A stretch of 36,327 nucleotides of DNA from WRDS01 sp964492775 (GCA_964492775.1 CAZBLH010000020.1:1-36327), one strand, 5' to 3'. Shown: positions 15,797-24,143, counted from the first letter of the stretch. Numbers and translations are program-made. The notes: generated from the letters alone by a model not told the origin.

Positions 15797-16684
15797 TCAG
15801 CCGAACACGGCGCACAGAGCGTCGAGTAGCGCGACGGCTACGCTCTGCTCGCTGCGCTCGTCCGGGACACCTCCGACGACCTCGACGGTCACCTCAGGAG
15901 TCTCCGGATCGAACGTGGAGACCGCCGCCGTGAGTTTCGGAACCAGCGGTCCAGCGTCCATCATCACGACGGGACGCCCTGTCTGAGCAGATACCGTGCC
16001 GCCAGTGGAAACGCTCAGCACGATCGCCGCATCCTCAGGTGGCGTATCGCCGTCCGCCAGCAGCATGGTTCGCGAGCTCTCGCACGTCGCCTGTGCAAGG
16101 TTCACGATGCGGGCGGCGACGCGTTCACCGGCGGGGTCGGCTCCGCCGACCGCGAAAACTCTCTGGGCAAGCACCTGCAGCGCGCGGGCAGGCGCGATCC
16201 GGGCCTCCGAGTGCGACGACGGGTCCTTGCCTTCCCAGACGTGGCGTAGGGCACGGACCGCACGCACCGTCTCGGGGCCGACGATGCCGTCAGCCGGAAG
16301 ACCGCCGTTGCGCTGGAATTCGCGGACGGCGCGCTCGGTGAATGCCCCGAAGATGCCGTCGGCGACGCCGCAGGCGAATCCGAGCACATTGAGCGCCTGC
16401 TGGAGAACGCGAACATCGCGACCATGCAGGTGCGGGACGCGCAGGTAGAGCATCCGATCGCCGAGCGTGAACGTCGCATCGACGAGCGCCGACCACGTCT
16501 CCTTGCCCACCGATCCACGCTCGTCTATGCCCTGCTCCTCCTGGAACAGGGTGACGGCATCGGCGGTCGCGCCGAGGAACAGCCCATCGATCCCCGCGCG
16601 CCCGAGATCGTAGCCGAGCGCCTTGAGCCGGCGCTGTATGTCCACCACAGCCGGGCCGTGGTCACCCGGCTGTATCGGCTTCAT
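15797..16684 (-). CDS. Protein with two peptidoglycan-binding (PG_binding_1) domains and an unassigned C-terminus
   Basis: Two PG_binding_1 repeats are clear: residues 1-72 (GDHGPAVVDIQRRLKALGYD, then GLFLGATADAVTLFQEEQG) and about 80-150 (LHGRDVRVLQQALNVLGFAC, then GIFGAFTERAVREFQRNGG). The remaining 140 residues (from EARIAPARALQVLAQRVFAV) show no catalytic motif I recognise. There is no signal peptide, which is odd for a wall-binding protein. The SPN1/amidase-linked N-acetylmuramoyl-L-alanine amidases share the first part, so a degenerate amidase-like C-terminus is possible. ATG 16684 has AAAGG upstream. Confidence 0.75.
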   Translation of the reverse strand: MKPIQPGDHGPAVVDIQRRLKALGYDLGRAGIDGLFLGATADAVTLFQEEQGIDERGSVGKETWSALVDATFTLGDRMLYLRVPHLHGRDVRVLQQALNVLGFACGVADGIFGAFTERAVREFQRNGGLPADGIVGPETVRAVRALRHVWEGKDPSSHSEARIAPARALQVLAQRVFAVGGADPAGERVAARIVNLAQATCESSRTMLLADGDTPPEDAAIVLSVSTGGTVSAQTGRPVVMMDAGPLVPKLTAAVSTFDPETPEVTVEVVGGVPDERSEQSVAVALLDALCAVFG

Positions 16685-16705
16685 CGTTGCGCGCCTTTCA
16701 CCCGA

Positions 16706-17056
16706 TCACCGGCTGGTGCCACCGAATCTGCCGCGAAATCTATCGACGTCACGTTGGAGCCGGGCACCGGAGACCGCACTGGACTGCAGGTACCTGCGCA
16801 CCTCGATTGCCAGCAGAGAGTCCGGCGCGTACCTGCATTCCCTCCCGTTCGAACCGCCGCAGTCTAGCACGAACTGTTCGGCCATGACCTGCAAGACGAC
16901 CGCGACGTGTGTCTCATCTACGCCCGTCGCTCGGGCGATTCGAGCACTATTCGCCCACTCGTTCGGATGGGCATTGAAGAACGCGATGACCTGCCTGGTG
17001 GCCAGCACGGTCGCTCGGTCGTCGGGCAGTGATTCGATCGCCTTGCGAAGACTCAT
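16706..17056 (-). CDS. Predicted winged-helix protein, unknown function
   Basis: 116 aa with a likely helix-turn-helix in the first 70 residues (ATRQVIAFFNAHPNEWANSA, RIARATGVDETHVAVVLQVM). A Cys-containing turn (LDCGGSNGRECRYAPDS) and a basic tail follow. This could be a MarR- or replication-type winged helix but matches no family I can name. GAAGGGG lies upstream of ATG 17056. It ends 21 bases before the peptidoglycan-binding gene. Confidence 0.6.
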   Translation of the reverse strand: MSLRKAIESLPDDRATVLATRQVIAFFNAHPNEWANSARIARATGVDETHVAVVLQVMAEQFVLDCGGSNGRECRYAPDSLLAIEVRRYLQSSAVSGARLQRDVDRFRGRFGGTSR

Positions 17057-17265
17057 CTACACCCCTTCGCTACCGGCAGCATCCAGTCGGCATGCATTTC
17101 GCGAGCATCGTGTGGATGATACCCCTCCAGCCCAGTCAACGGCATCGAAACGCACGGGGGTTGAGAACCGCCTGAGCGCTGTTCGCGTACTAGGATGAAT
17201 CGAACACGCACTCTATAATCATCGGCTGACCCGCCGAGGACCGACAGGAAGAGGACCCGGACCAT

Positions 17266-18324
17266 ATGGAAGCTCCCCGCCTTCTCGCCCGGATCGCGCT
17301 CGTGACGATCGCAGTGGTGGTTCTGGCTCTCTCGGCAGGCATGGCTTGGGCGACGGTCAACGAGTACCAGTCGCGTGGCATCGTCCCCGCAGGCGTCAGT
17401 GTCGCGGGGGCCGACCTCGGCGGCATGAGCGAGGCCGAGGTGCGCGAAGTCCTCGACGAGAAGGTCTCGGCGCCTCTCCTGCGTCCGGTCCTCGTCGACG
17501 TCGATGGCAAAGAGTACGCCTTCGACCCGTCCACCGCAGTCAAGATCGATACCGATGCCATGGTCGCCGAGTCGTTCGCCCCACGCCGCTCGGCGTCGTT
17601 CATCGCCCGTCTCCGCCACGACCTGACGGGCGCGCCGCTTGCGGCCGAGGTACAGCCCGCGTACTCGGTCGACACCACGGCCGTCGCCGAGTGGCTGTCC
17701 GCCGTCGCCAAGCAGACCGACCGCAAGCCGGTCAGCGCCCAGGTGAAGGTGGAGAGCCCGCGCATCGAGATCGTGCCCGCCGTGAAAGGCCGCCGACTCG
17801 AGACAAGCCAGACTGCGGAGGCAATCGCCGCAATCTTCTCGGCGGAGAACGTTCTTGCCGAAAGCAACCGCAAGGTCACCGCACAGGTCACGCGCACGGA
17901 GCCGAAGGTCACCGAGAAGGAGTTCGAGAAGGTGATCCTAGTCGACCTGTCCGAGCGTCGCATCAGGCTGTTTCACAACGGGGCGATCGAGAAGGAGTAC
18001 CGGTGCGCCATCGGCACGCCGGATCACCCCACTCCTACGGGCGATTATGAGATCACACTCAAGCGCTACCGCCCCACCTGGGTGAACCCGGCCCCGAACG
18101 GCTGGGGCAAGGACATGCCGGCTAGCATCGCTCCGGGTCCGGGCAACCCGCTCGGCACGCGCGCCCTCAACATCAACGCGCCAGGCATCCGCTTCCACGG
18201 CACCGAGAACATCGCGTCAGTCGGCACGGCGGCAAGCCATGGCTGCATGCGCATGCAGCGGCACGACATCGAAGACCTCTTCGAACGCGTTGAGGTGGGG
18301 ACGAAAGTCTACATCCGCCGCTAG
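17266..18324 (+). CDS. L,D-transpeptidase (YkuD) with N-terminal PG-binding/VanW-associated domain
   Basis: Forms 3-3 peptidoglycan cross-links outside the membrane. An N-terminal membrane or signal segment (LLARIALVTIAVVVLALSAG) is followed by a PG_binding_4-like region (about residues 40-220). The YkuD domain follows (about 225-352), starting VILVDLSERRIRLFHNGAIE. The catalytic motif is intact: IRFHGTENIASVGTAASHGC then MRM. It is on the opposite strand to its wall-active neighbours and converges on mobB, with a GC-rich hairpin between them. Confidence 0.92.
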   Translation: MEAPRLLARIALVTIAVVVLALSAGMAWATVNEYQSRGIVPAGVSVAGADLGGMSEAEVREVLDEKVSAPLLRPVLVDVDGKEYAFDPSTAVKIDTDAMVAESFAPRRSASFIARLRHDLTGAPLAAEVQPAYSVDTTAVAEWLSAVAKQTDRKPVSAQVKVESPRIEIVPAVKGRRLETSQTAEAIAAIFSAENVLAESNRKVTAQVTRTEPKVTEKEFEKVILVDLSERRIRLFHNGAIEKEYRCAIGTPDHPTPTGDYEITLKRYRPTWVNPAPNGWGKDMPASIAPGPGNPLGTRALNINAPGIRFHGTENIASVGTAASHGCMRMQRHDIEDLFERVEVGTKVYIRR

Positions 18325-18375
18325 GGCGCGAGCTTCCAAACGCGGACTCGCGTGCGCAAAGATGCGGGGTCTCGA

Positions 18376-18396
18376 GCGCGGGAGAGGTTCCCGCGC
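18376..18396. terminator. Bidirectional hairpin between the L,D-transpeptidase and mobB genes
   Basis: GCGCGGGA and TCCCGCGC form a perfect 8-bp stem with a 5-base loop in the 76-base gap between two convergent stops. No strong T-run follows on either side, so termination efficiency is uncertain. Confidence 0.5.
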
Positions 18397-18400
18397 GCTG

Positions 18401-18916
18401 TCACGCGCCCGAGGAGATGAATTCGCGTTCGATCTTCTCGGCCAGGGCCTCGAGTTCGTCGAAACCGAAGGTCTCCGTCATGCCCGCGGCGAGAGCGGGG
18501 ACGTCCGTTACCATCGCCAACAGGGAAGCCGGATCGGTCACAGGCTCTTCGGAGCGCTCGCTCCGAACGACTTCGATGCGCGGGTAGCCCGTCGACTTGA
18601 ACCCCTCCACAAGCACGATGTCGGCGTCGGAGAGTGCGTCGACAACCGTCTCGAAATCGGGTTCGCCCTCGGTCTTGGTGAAGACAGCGTACTGCGACTC
18701 GCCGATCAGCGCGGTTGAGACAGCACCGGCACGTGCATGCCGCCACGAGTCCTTCCCCGGCGTGTCCAGCTCACCCCTGTGATGGTGCTTGACCGTGGCG
18801 ACTCGCCAGCCGCGACCTGCGAGTGCGCTCACCACGGCCACCATGACACCGGTCTTGCCCGAGTCGGATCGCCCGACGATGTTGACGATAGGCGGGCGCT
18901 CTCGCATCTCGCTCAT
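18401..18916 (-). CDS. mobB: Molybdopterin-guanine dinucleotide biosynthesis adaptor MobB
   Basis: A GTP-binding P-loop protein that assists MobA in making bis-MGD cofactor. The 171 aa start MSEMRERPPIVNIVGRSDSG. Walker A is GRSDSGKTG, then the family motif TVKHHHRGELDTPGKDSWRH, and VLVEGFKSTGYPRIEVVR. ATG 18916 is behind GGAGGGG; a longer frame upstream has no ribosome site. It is the last gene of the long Moco run. Confidence 0.93.
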   Translation of the reverse strand: MSEMRERPPIVNIVGRSDSGKTGVMVAVVSALAGRGWRVATVKHHHRGELDTPGKDSWRHARAGAVSTALIGESQYAVFTKTEGEPDFETVVDALSDADIVLVEGFKSTGYPRIEVVRSERSEEPVTDPASLLAMVTDVPALAAGMTETFGFDELEALAEKIEREFISSGA

Positions 18917-18956
18917 TGCCCCTCCGAAATCCCCTCGAATGCGGGCAGCATCAGCG

Positions 18957-19172
18957 CTAGAAGCACCGCAGCTTACACTGGTGCAGCTTGATGTGCGCGA
19001 CGTCGGCAGCGGTGCCGACGAGCGCCGGATCAACACCGAGTTCCTCGGCCAGATCGAGCATTTCCTGGCAGGTGACCTTGCCATCCACGGCCTTGGCTGC
19101 CACGGCATCTCTCAGCTCCGGCGTGACCTTCGCAGCTAGTTCCTCATCGATGATCTTCTCGTCGAGACTCAC
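18957..19172 (-). CDS. Small helical protein with C-terminal Cys pair, between moeA and mobB
   Basis: 71 aa: VSLDEKIIDEELAAKVTPEL, then a helix-turn-helix-like segment (VTCQEMLDLAEELGVDPALV) and a tail AHIKLHQCKLRCF, so three Cys in all and a CxxxC at the end. Its GTG start overlaps the moeA stop by 4 bp and GAGGAGGG lies upstream, so it belongs to the operon. I recall similar small proteins ending in CQLGCF near Moco or tungsten-cofactor genes in anaerobes, without known function. Metal or cofactor binding is only a suggestion. Confidence 0.72.
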   Translation of the reverse strand: MSLDEKIIDEELAAKVTPELRDAVAAKAVDGKVTCQEMLDLAEELGVDPALVGTAADVAHIKLHQCKLRCF

Positions 19173-20428
19173 AGGCTTCCCTCCTCCGCATCGATCCGTA
19201 TGCATTCCACGACGCTTCCCGCCGGGAAGTGTACTTCCTCGGCCGGAAGCGAGATCAGGCAGTTGGCGTGATGCATCGGGGTGAGCATCGCCGATGACTG
19301 CTTGCCAGACAGGCCCACACGATACCTGATGGCGGCGGGGTCATCTCCCGGCTCAGCGCGCTCGAGGCGAGCTCTCAGGAAGTGCCTGCGGCCGGCCTTC
19401 TTGTCAATCTTCTCTGTGAGCGTGGCAAAGACCCGCGGCCTGTGAAGCTGGGTCAGCCCGCGCATCTTGCGGATGGCGGGGCGCACGAACAGCTCGAAGG
19501 CGACCACCGTTGAGGTCGGGTTGCCCGGAAGGCCGAAGAACGGGGTGCCGTGGATCGTGCCGTAGGTCTGGGCGACACCCGGCTTGATCGCGACCTTCCA
19601 GAACTCGAGCTCGCCGATCTTGCCGAGCACGTCCTTGACGAAATCGAAGTCGCCCATCGAGACACCGCCGGTGGTGATCAGCACGTCGAACTCGGGCGCA
19701 CGGGATAGCAGAGCCTCGGTGGACTCCATGTTGTCGCGAGCGATCCCCAGATACGTCGGGACGCCTCCCGCGGCCTGCACGAGAGCCACCAGCGTCGGCC
19801 CGTTCGAGTTGCGGATCCTCCCGGGACCGGGCTTCTCGGAGACATCAACGAGCTCGTCGCCGGTGGCCACGATGCCGACCCGCGGCCTGCGGTACACCTC
19901 GACGCGCGCAACGCCGACCGATGCCATCAGCCCGATCGTGGCTGGCCCGATGACCTCCCCTGCCTTCAAGACGAGATCGCCCTCACGCAGCTCCTCGCCG
20001 CGCAGCCGGATATTGTCGCCCACAGACGGCGGCGCCGAGAAGCTTACGGTGCCTCCGGTCGAGCCCTCCAACTCAAGTGGCGTCGAGCGCTCCACCATGA
20101 TCACGGCATCGGCTCCAGCAGGCACCGGCGCACCGGTCATGATGCGCGCGGCCTCGCCGGGACCGACCGTCACATCCGAGACTGAACCAGCGGCGATGTG
20201 ATCGAGGACCCGCAGCACGACCGGCGACTCCGGCGTCGCACCGGCCAGGTCCTCCGCGCGTACGGCGTACCCGTCCATCGCCGAGTTGTCGAAGGGCGCG
20301 ATATCGACGTCCGAGAAGATGTCGGTCGCCAGCACGCTGCCGAGTGCCTGGTCAAGATCGACCATCTCGGTACCAAGACGCTCAACGCGCGCGAGTACGT
20401 TCGCGAGCGCCTCGTCGTAAGACATCAT
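19169..20428 (-). CDS. moeA: Molybdopterin molybdenumtransferase MoeA
   Basis: Inserts molybdate into adenylylated molybdopterin. The 419 aa cover all MoeA domains. The N-terminal linker has PFDNSAMDGYAVRAEDL and RIMTGAPVPAGADAVIMVE. The MPT-binding domain has VGIVATGDELVDVSEKPGPG (then GRIRNSNGP), TTGGVSMGDFDFVKDVL and FFGLPGNPTST. A C-terminal barrel completes it. AAGGA precedes ATG 20428. It overlaps fdhD and the downstream small gene by 4 bp each, so the three are translationally coupled. Confidence 0.96.
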   Translation of the reverse strand: MMSYDEALANVLARVERLGTEMVDLDQALGSVLATDIFSDVDIAPFDNSAMDGYAVRAEDLAGATPESPVVLRVLDHIAAGSVSDVTVGPGEAARIMTGAPVPAGADAVIMVERSTPLELEGSTGGTVSFSAPPSVGDNIRLRGEELREGDLVLKAGEVIGPATIGLMASVGVARVEVYRRPRVGIVATGDELVDVSEKPGPGRIRNSNGPTLVALVQAAGGVPTYLGIARDNMESTEALLSRAPEFDVLITTGGVSMGDFDFVKDVLGKIGELEFWKVAIKPGVAQTYGTIHGTPFFGLPGNPTSTVVAFELFVRPAIRKMRGLTQLHRPRVFATLTEKIDKKAGRRHFLRARLERAEPGDDPAAIRYRVGLSGKQSSAMLTPMHHANCLISLPAEEVHFPAGSVVECIRIDAEEGSL

Positions 20429-21873
20429 GAGTCGGATCCTTCCGCCACTGCCCCACGCACGCGCTCGGGGTGGGTGCAGACCACCATGCTATTGCCTCGG
20501 CAGTACGCGACCAGCGTCACGCCGAGGTCTCCCGTGATCTCTGCGGCAAGATCGGTCACCGCGTGGCGCGACACTACCACCGGGACGCGCGCCTTGGCCG
20601 CCTTTACCGCCATCTCGTAACTCACACGGCCGGTGGACAGCAGGACCAGGTCGTCCATCGGGATGCGGTCGAGCCATGCCCGGCCGAGCAGCTTGTCTAC
20701 CGCGTTATGGCGCCCGATATCCTCACGGACCAGGATCAGCTGGTCTCCCCTTCCGAACGCGCAACCATGCACTCCGCCGGTGTGCTTGCGCTCCTCGCCG
20801 ACGGCCGATAGTTCATGCACCATCGCGAGCAGGGCGGCGGGTTCGACCACAACGTCCGAGGTGATTCGGTCCAGACCTTTGGCGTGCCCGACCGACGAGA
20901 AGGTGACGCCCTTGCCGCACCCGGATGTGATGTAGCGCTTCTTGAAGACCATCTCGTCGGGGACGTCCTCGCCAGTCTCGATGTAGACCAGGCCGCGCGT
21001 CTCCTCGACGTCCACGGAGCGCAGCGCATCGCGGTCATGAAGCAGCCCCTCGGCGAGCAGAAAGCCGACGGCCATCTCCTCGAGGTGCGACGGGCTGGAC
21101 TGGACCGTGGCGATCTCGACGCCGTTCATGAACACGGTGATTGCGCGCTCTGAAGGCAGCCGCCCGTCACGCCGGTCCTTGACGAGCGCGACGGTCACCG
21201 AGCGAAGCGCAGGCTTCTTCGCAGCCGAATCGGCGGCTCGCTGGCTGGCGGGGGCAGCATCATCGGATGTGGCCGCCCTGGTGGCGGGCCGGGGGCTGCC
21301 CTCAGCCGAGCCGGTCTCGACCGTGGGCTCCGTGGCCTCGTCGCTCGGGCGCAGCTCGTCAGCGGCAACCTCGGCGAATGTGACCGAGGACAGGAAGGCC
21401 AGGAGCCGCTGGCGGCCAGACCCGAGCGCACGCTCGATAGCCGGCAGGCAGTCCCGGCTGCAAAGCATCAGGGACGGCTCCGGGCCGTTAGCGCCGGCGA
21501 CGACCACTGCCTGGACGCCTTCCCGCGCCGACCACAGTCGCAACAACGCCTCGCGGCTGAGCCATGGCACCGGCGCGTTGACCACGGCGACCCATTCGTC
21601 GTCGGTGGACGCGAGCGCGGCTGCGAGCAAGCCGAGCGCCCCGGCGGCAACCTCCGGTACGAGCGTCTCGGCAGATGCGGGGAGCTCGAGGTCGGAGAGC
21701 GTCTGCGGACTCTCGGCGAGCACGAGAACACTCGAGCACACAGAGCTCAGGTACGCGACCTCAGTGCTTGGGCTCGCGGAAGCCGGCGTCCCCCCGGCGA
21801 CAGACACCGGGCGAGGGCGTACAAGAACCGCTCCCGTCATCGGAAGTTGGGCGACCGAATCCGTACCGCTCAT
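20425..21873 (-). CDS. fdhD: Fusion of a degenerate MobA-like domain with formate dehydrogenase accessory sulfurtransferase FdhD
   Basis: Residues 215-482 are FdhD, which carries sulfur from a desulfurase to the Mo-bisPGD of formate dehydrogenase: ERAITVFMNGVEIATVQSSP, EEMAVGFLLAEGLL, TGGVHGCAF, REDIGRHNAVDKLLG, STGRVSYEMAVKAA, VVVSRHAVTDLA. The Cys loop reads YITSGCGKGVTF, with only one Cys where E. coli has CxxC. Residues 1-170 resemble the middle and end of MobA (DEWVAVVNAPVPWLSREALL, EPSLMLCSRDCLPAIERALG) but lack the LAGGxSxRMG nucleotide-binding motif. An Ala/Ser-rich linker joins the halves. ATG 21873 is behind AGGGAT. Confidence 0.9.
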   Translation of the reverse strand: MSGTDSVAQLPMTGAVLVRPRPVSVAGGTPASASPSTEVAYLSSVCSSVLVLAESPQTLSDLELPASAETLVPEVAAGALGLLAAALASTDDEWVAVVNAPVPWLSREALLRLWSAREGVQAVVVAGANGPEPSLMLCSRDCLPAIERALGSGRQRLLAFLSSVTFAEVAADELRPSDEATEPTVETGSAEGSPRPATRAATSDDAAPASQRAADSAAKKPALRSVTVALVKDRRDGRLPSERAITVFMNGVEIATVQSSPSHLEEMAVGFLLAEGLLHDRDALRSVDVEETRGLVYIETGEDVPDEMVFKKRYITSGCGKGVTFSSVGHAKGLDRITSDVVVEPAALLAMVHELSAVGEERKHTGGVHGCAFGRGDQLILVREDIGRHNAVDKLLGRAWLDRIPMDDLVLLSTGRVSYEMAVKAAKARVPVVVSRHAVTDLAAEITGDLGVTLVAYCRGNSMVVCTHPERVRGAVAEGSDS

Positions 21874-21902
21874 GGCAGATCCCTGGCGCGCGTTTTCGCG
21901 CA

Positions 21903-22472
21903 CTAGCCCTGCTTGGACGCGTCGGCGGCTGCCTGCTCGGCAGCCTCCCGGGCCCGCTCCTCGGCGAACTCGCGGAGCGCCTCCTCGGGAGTGCGGTCGC
22001 AGGTTCCATCGCCGAGCGAAACCACGGTGACAGCGTCGCCGACGCGCACGTCGCCAGCCACCCGCACTACCGCGAACACGCCCTCGCGCGGCATGACGCA
22101 GTCTCCGGCCTGGTAGTAGATCGCACACTTCGTGTGGCAGACCTTGCCTATCTGGCTGATTTCGAGAACGGCCTCGTCGCCGACGTGCACGATGGTGCCC
22201 ATGGGCAGGGAGGTGACATCGATTCCCTCGGTCGTGATGTTCTCGGCAAAGTCCCCGGCCGCAACATCAAGACCGGCAGCGACCATCTTGTCGATCGACT
22301 CCTGGGCAAGCAACGAGACCTGACGGTGCCAGTCCCCGGCATGCGCATCCGTCTCGAAACCCCGGTCCAGAACCAGCGTCCCGGACTCGCCCGGCGTCTT
22401 GCGAACCGTCTTGCGCTCTGACAGGTTTACCGACACTACCCGGCCCGGAGCCGGCAGCTGGGTCTCACTCAT
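21903..22472 (-). CDS. MOSC domain protein
   Basis: MOSC domains bind sulfur and molybdopterin species, as in Moco sulfurases. The 189 aa include VVSVNLSERKTVRKTPGESG, a His/Asp stretch (ETDAHAGDWHRQVSLLA), DFAENITTEGIDV, and the key Cys in GKVCHTKCAIYYQAGDCVMP, followed by REGVFAVV. A charged Ala/Glu tail (about 165-189) is extra. Its start overlaps the moaC stop by 4 bp. Placement between moaC and fdhD suggests a role in finishing or sulfurating Moco; this is inferred. Confidence 0.9.
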   Translation of the reverse strand: MSETQLPAPGRVVSVNLSERKTVRKTPGESGTLVLDRGFETDAHAGDWHRQVSLLAQESIDKMVAAGLDVAAGDFAENITTEGIDVTSLPMGTIVHVGDEAVLEISQIGKVCHTKCAIYYQAGDCVMPREGVFAVVRVAGDVRVGDAVTVVSLGDGTCDRTPEEALREFAEERAREAAEQAAADASKQG

Positions 22473-23020
22473 TCAGGACTCCCATCGCGTTTCCATGTCC
22501 CCGACACTCCGCCCTCTTTCGAGTGCAGCAGCACATCGCGGACGACCATGCCCCTGTCCACCGCCTTGCACATGTCGTACAGAGTCAGAGCGGCAACAGA
22601 CGCGGCGGTGAGCGCCTCCATCTCCACTCCGGTCTTGCCGTCGGTCGCTACGGTGGCGGTGATTCGCACGCCTGCTCGGCCTGCATCGCCATCCACTTCG
22701 TGCTCCGCTTCGAGCACGACGCTCGCGTGGGTGATCGAAAGCGGATGGCACAACGGGATCAGGCTGCTCGTCTGCTTGGCCGCCATGATGCCCGCGATGC
22801 GGGCTGTGGCCATCACGTCGCCTTTGGGAGCCTCGCCCGACTCGATCATGGCAAGTGTGGACGGCCTCATCTCGATGAAGCCTCCCGCTACCGCGACGCG
22901 CCGGGATACCGGCTTGTCGCCCACGTCAACCATGCGGGCGGCGCCGCTCTCGTCGACGTGCGTCAGCATCTGCCCCTTCACCTCACCGATGCTCGGGGCC
23001 GACAGGTCTCCGGGCGTCAC
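22469..23020 (-). CDS. moaC: Cyclic pyranopterin monophosphate synthase MoaC
   Basis: With MoaA it converts GTP to cPMP, the first step of Moco synthesis. The 183 aa carry MVDVGDKPVSRRVAVAGG, GIMAAKQTSSLIPLCHPLSI, and GVEMEALTAASVAALTLYDM, followed by CKAVDRGMVV. An N-terminal addition of about 20 residues makes it slightly longer than usual. GTG 23020 has GGAGGG upstream, inside the end of moaA; only one base separates the two genes. Confidence 0.95.
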   Translation of the reverse strand: MTPGDLSAPSIGEVKGQMLTHVDESGAARMVDVGDKPVSRRVAVAGGFIEMRPSTLAMIESGEAPKGDVMATARIAGIMAAKQTSSLIPLCHPLSITHASVVLEAEHEVDGDAGRAGVRITATVATDGKTGVEMEALTAASVAALTLYDMCKAVDRGMVVRDVLLHSKEGGVSGTWKRDGSPE

Positions 23021-23021
23021 C

Positions 23022-24053
23022 TTACCCTCCGATCTGCGACATGCGACGGACGGTGCCGATGCGCATACTGTGGCTTTCCGGCTTCGTGCTGAGCGCCTCG
23101 AGGATCGACATGCGGATGTCCTCCCGCCCGCCGGTCCGAAGTACCTGGCGAACGTCGATCTCCTCGTCCGAGAACAGGCAGGCCCTCAGCTTGCCATCGG
23201 CAGTGAGCCGAAGGCGGTTGCATTCGCCGCAGAAGTGGTGCGACAGCGGCGAGATGACGCCGACCGTGCCTTTGGCGCCGTTGAAGCGGTAGTAGCGCGC
23301 CGGGCCCCAGCCGCCAGGGGCATCGCTTCCGGCGACCGGAAGCAGCTCGCCCAGCCCCTCGGCGATACCTGCGCTCGTCAGCGATGCCAGCACCTCGGAG
23401 CTCGGCACATGATCATCTTGCGTCCAGTGCAGCCCCTCCTCGCCGTGGCATCCCGGCTCGCTCTCCCCGCCGATCGGCATGTACTCGATGAAGCGGACAT
23501 GGAGCGGGCGCTCAAAGGTCATGCGAGCGAACTCCATCAGGTCCTGGTTGAGCGAGCGGACGACAACGACGTTCAGTTTGACGGGGTCGAAGCCAGCGTC
23601 GAACGCTGCTTCGATGCCTGCCAGGGCGTTCTCGAGCCGTCCACCGCGCGTGATCTTGTGGTAGACATCCGGGTCGAGCGAGTCGAGAGAGATGTTGACA
23701 CGCGAGAGGCCGGCCTCATGGAGCTGCTCGGCATACCGTGGCAACAGCGTCGCATTCGTGGTGAGAGCGATGCGCTCGAGTCCGGTCGTCTTGTACAGCC
23801 GGCCCACATGCTCGACGATGCCCTGCCGCACGAGCGGTTCTCCGCCAGTCAGCCTGATGCGAGAGATGCCCTCCTCGGCAGCGACCGCTGCGAAACGCTC
23901 GATCTCCTCGAACGAGAGAATCTCTTCCTGAGGCTTCCAGGCGACCCCGTCCTTGGGCATGCAGTAGACGCACCTCAGGTTGCACCTGTCAGTGAGCGAG
24001 ATGCGCAGGTAGTCGATTCGGCGTCCATATGCGTCAGTCGCCAACTCGCCCAC
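23022..24053 (-). CDS. moaA: GTP 3',8-cyclase MoaA (radical SAM)
   Basis: Radical-SAM enzyme starting Moco synthesis. It shows the SAM cluster motif DRCNLRCVYCMPKDG (CxxxCxxC), RLTGGEPLVR, the C-terminal cluster ligands in HHFCGECNRLRLTADGKLRA, then CLF, and the terminal GG that MoaA needs. The length is 343 aa. The start is either GTG 24053, which overlaps GGAAGGGG, or TTG 24044, which has better spacing; the protein differs by three residues. An unusual inverted-repeat leader lies just upstream. Confidence 0.95.
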   Translation of the reverse strand: MGELATDAYGRRIDYLRISLTDRCNLRCVYCMPKDGVAWKPQEEILSFEEIERFAAVAAEEGISRIRLTGGEPLVRQGIVEHVGRLYKTTGLERIALTTNATLLPRYAEQLHEAGLSRVNISLDSLDPDVYHKITRGGRLENALAGIEAAFDAGFDPVKLNVVVVRSLNQDLMEFARMTFERPLHVRFIEYMPIGGESEPGCHGEEGLHWTQDDHVPSSEVLASLTSAGIAEGLGELLPVAGSDAPGGWGPARYYRFNGAKGTVGVISPLSHHFCGECNRLRLTADGKLRACLFSDEEIDVRQVLRTGGREDIRMSILEALSTKPESHSMRIGTVRRMSQIGG

Positions 24054-24062
24054 CCCCTTCCG

Positions 24063-24120
24063 ACATGACCGGAGAAGTCGAAACCGACAAACAAGGAAGC
24101 GATACGGTCATGTTGTTTGT
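24063..24120 (-). promoter_or_regulatory. Interleaved inverted repeats in the moaA leader
   Basis: ACATGACCG (24063-24071) and CGGTCATGT (24105-24113) are perfect 9-bp inverted copies, 42 bp apart start to start. ACAAACAA (24087-24094) and TTGTTTGT (24113-24120) are 8-bp inverted copies. In the moaA RNA sense the order is A-B-A'-B', so the stems are interleaved and share one base, and B' abuts the ribosome site. This suits mutually exclusive stems or a pair of DNA operators. Confidence 0.45.
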
Positions 24121-24143
24121 GTCCTAGCGCTTATCGCGGTCGT

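Noticed and set aside
20425..21873. Calling the N-terminal half of the FdhD fusion an active MobA
   Set aside because: The nucleotide-binding LAGGxSxRMG motif is absent, and a complete mobA lies nearby.
22548..24068. 500-codon plus-strand open frame opposite moaC and moaA
   Set aside because: Shadow of two clearly conserved Moco genes; no motif, no ribosome site.
24054..24122. Moco riboswitch
   Set aside because: I cannot match the conserved Moco RNA core; the interleaved stems look different, though an Rfam search would be decisive.
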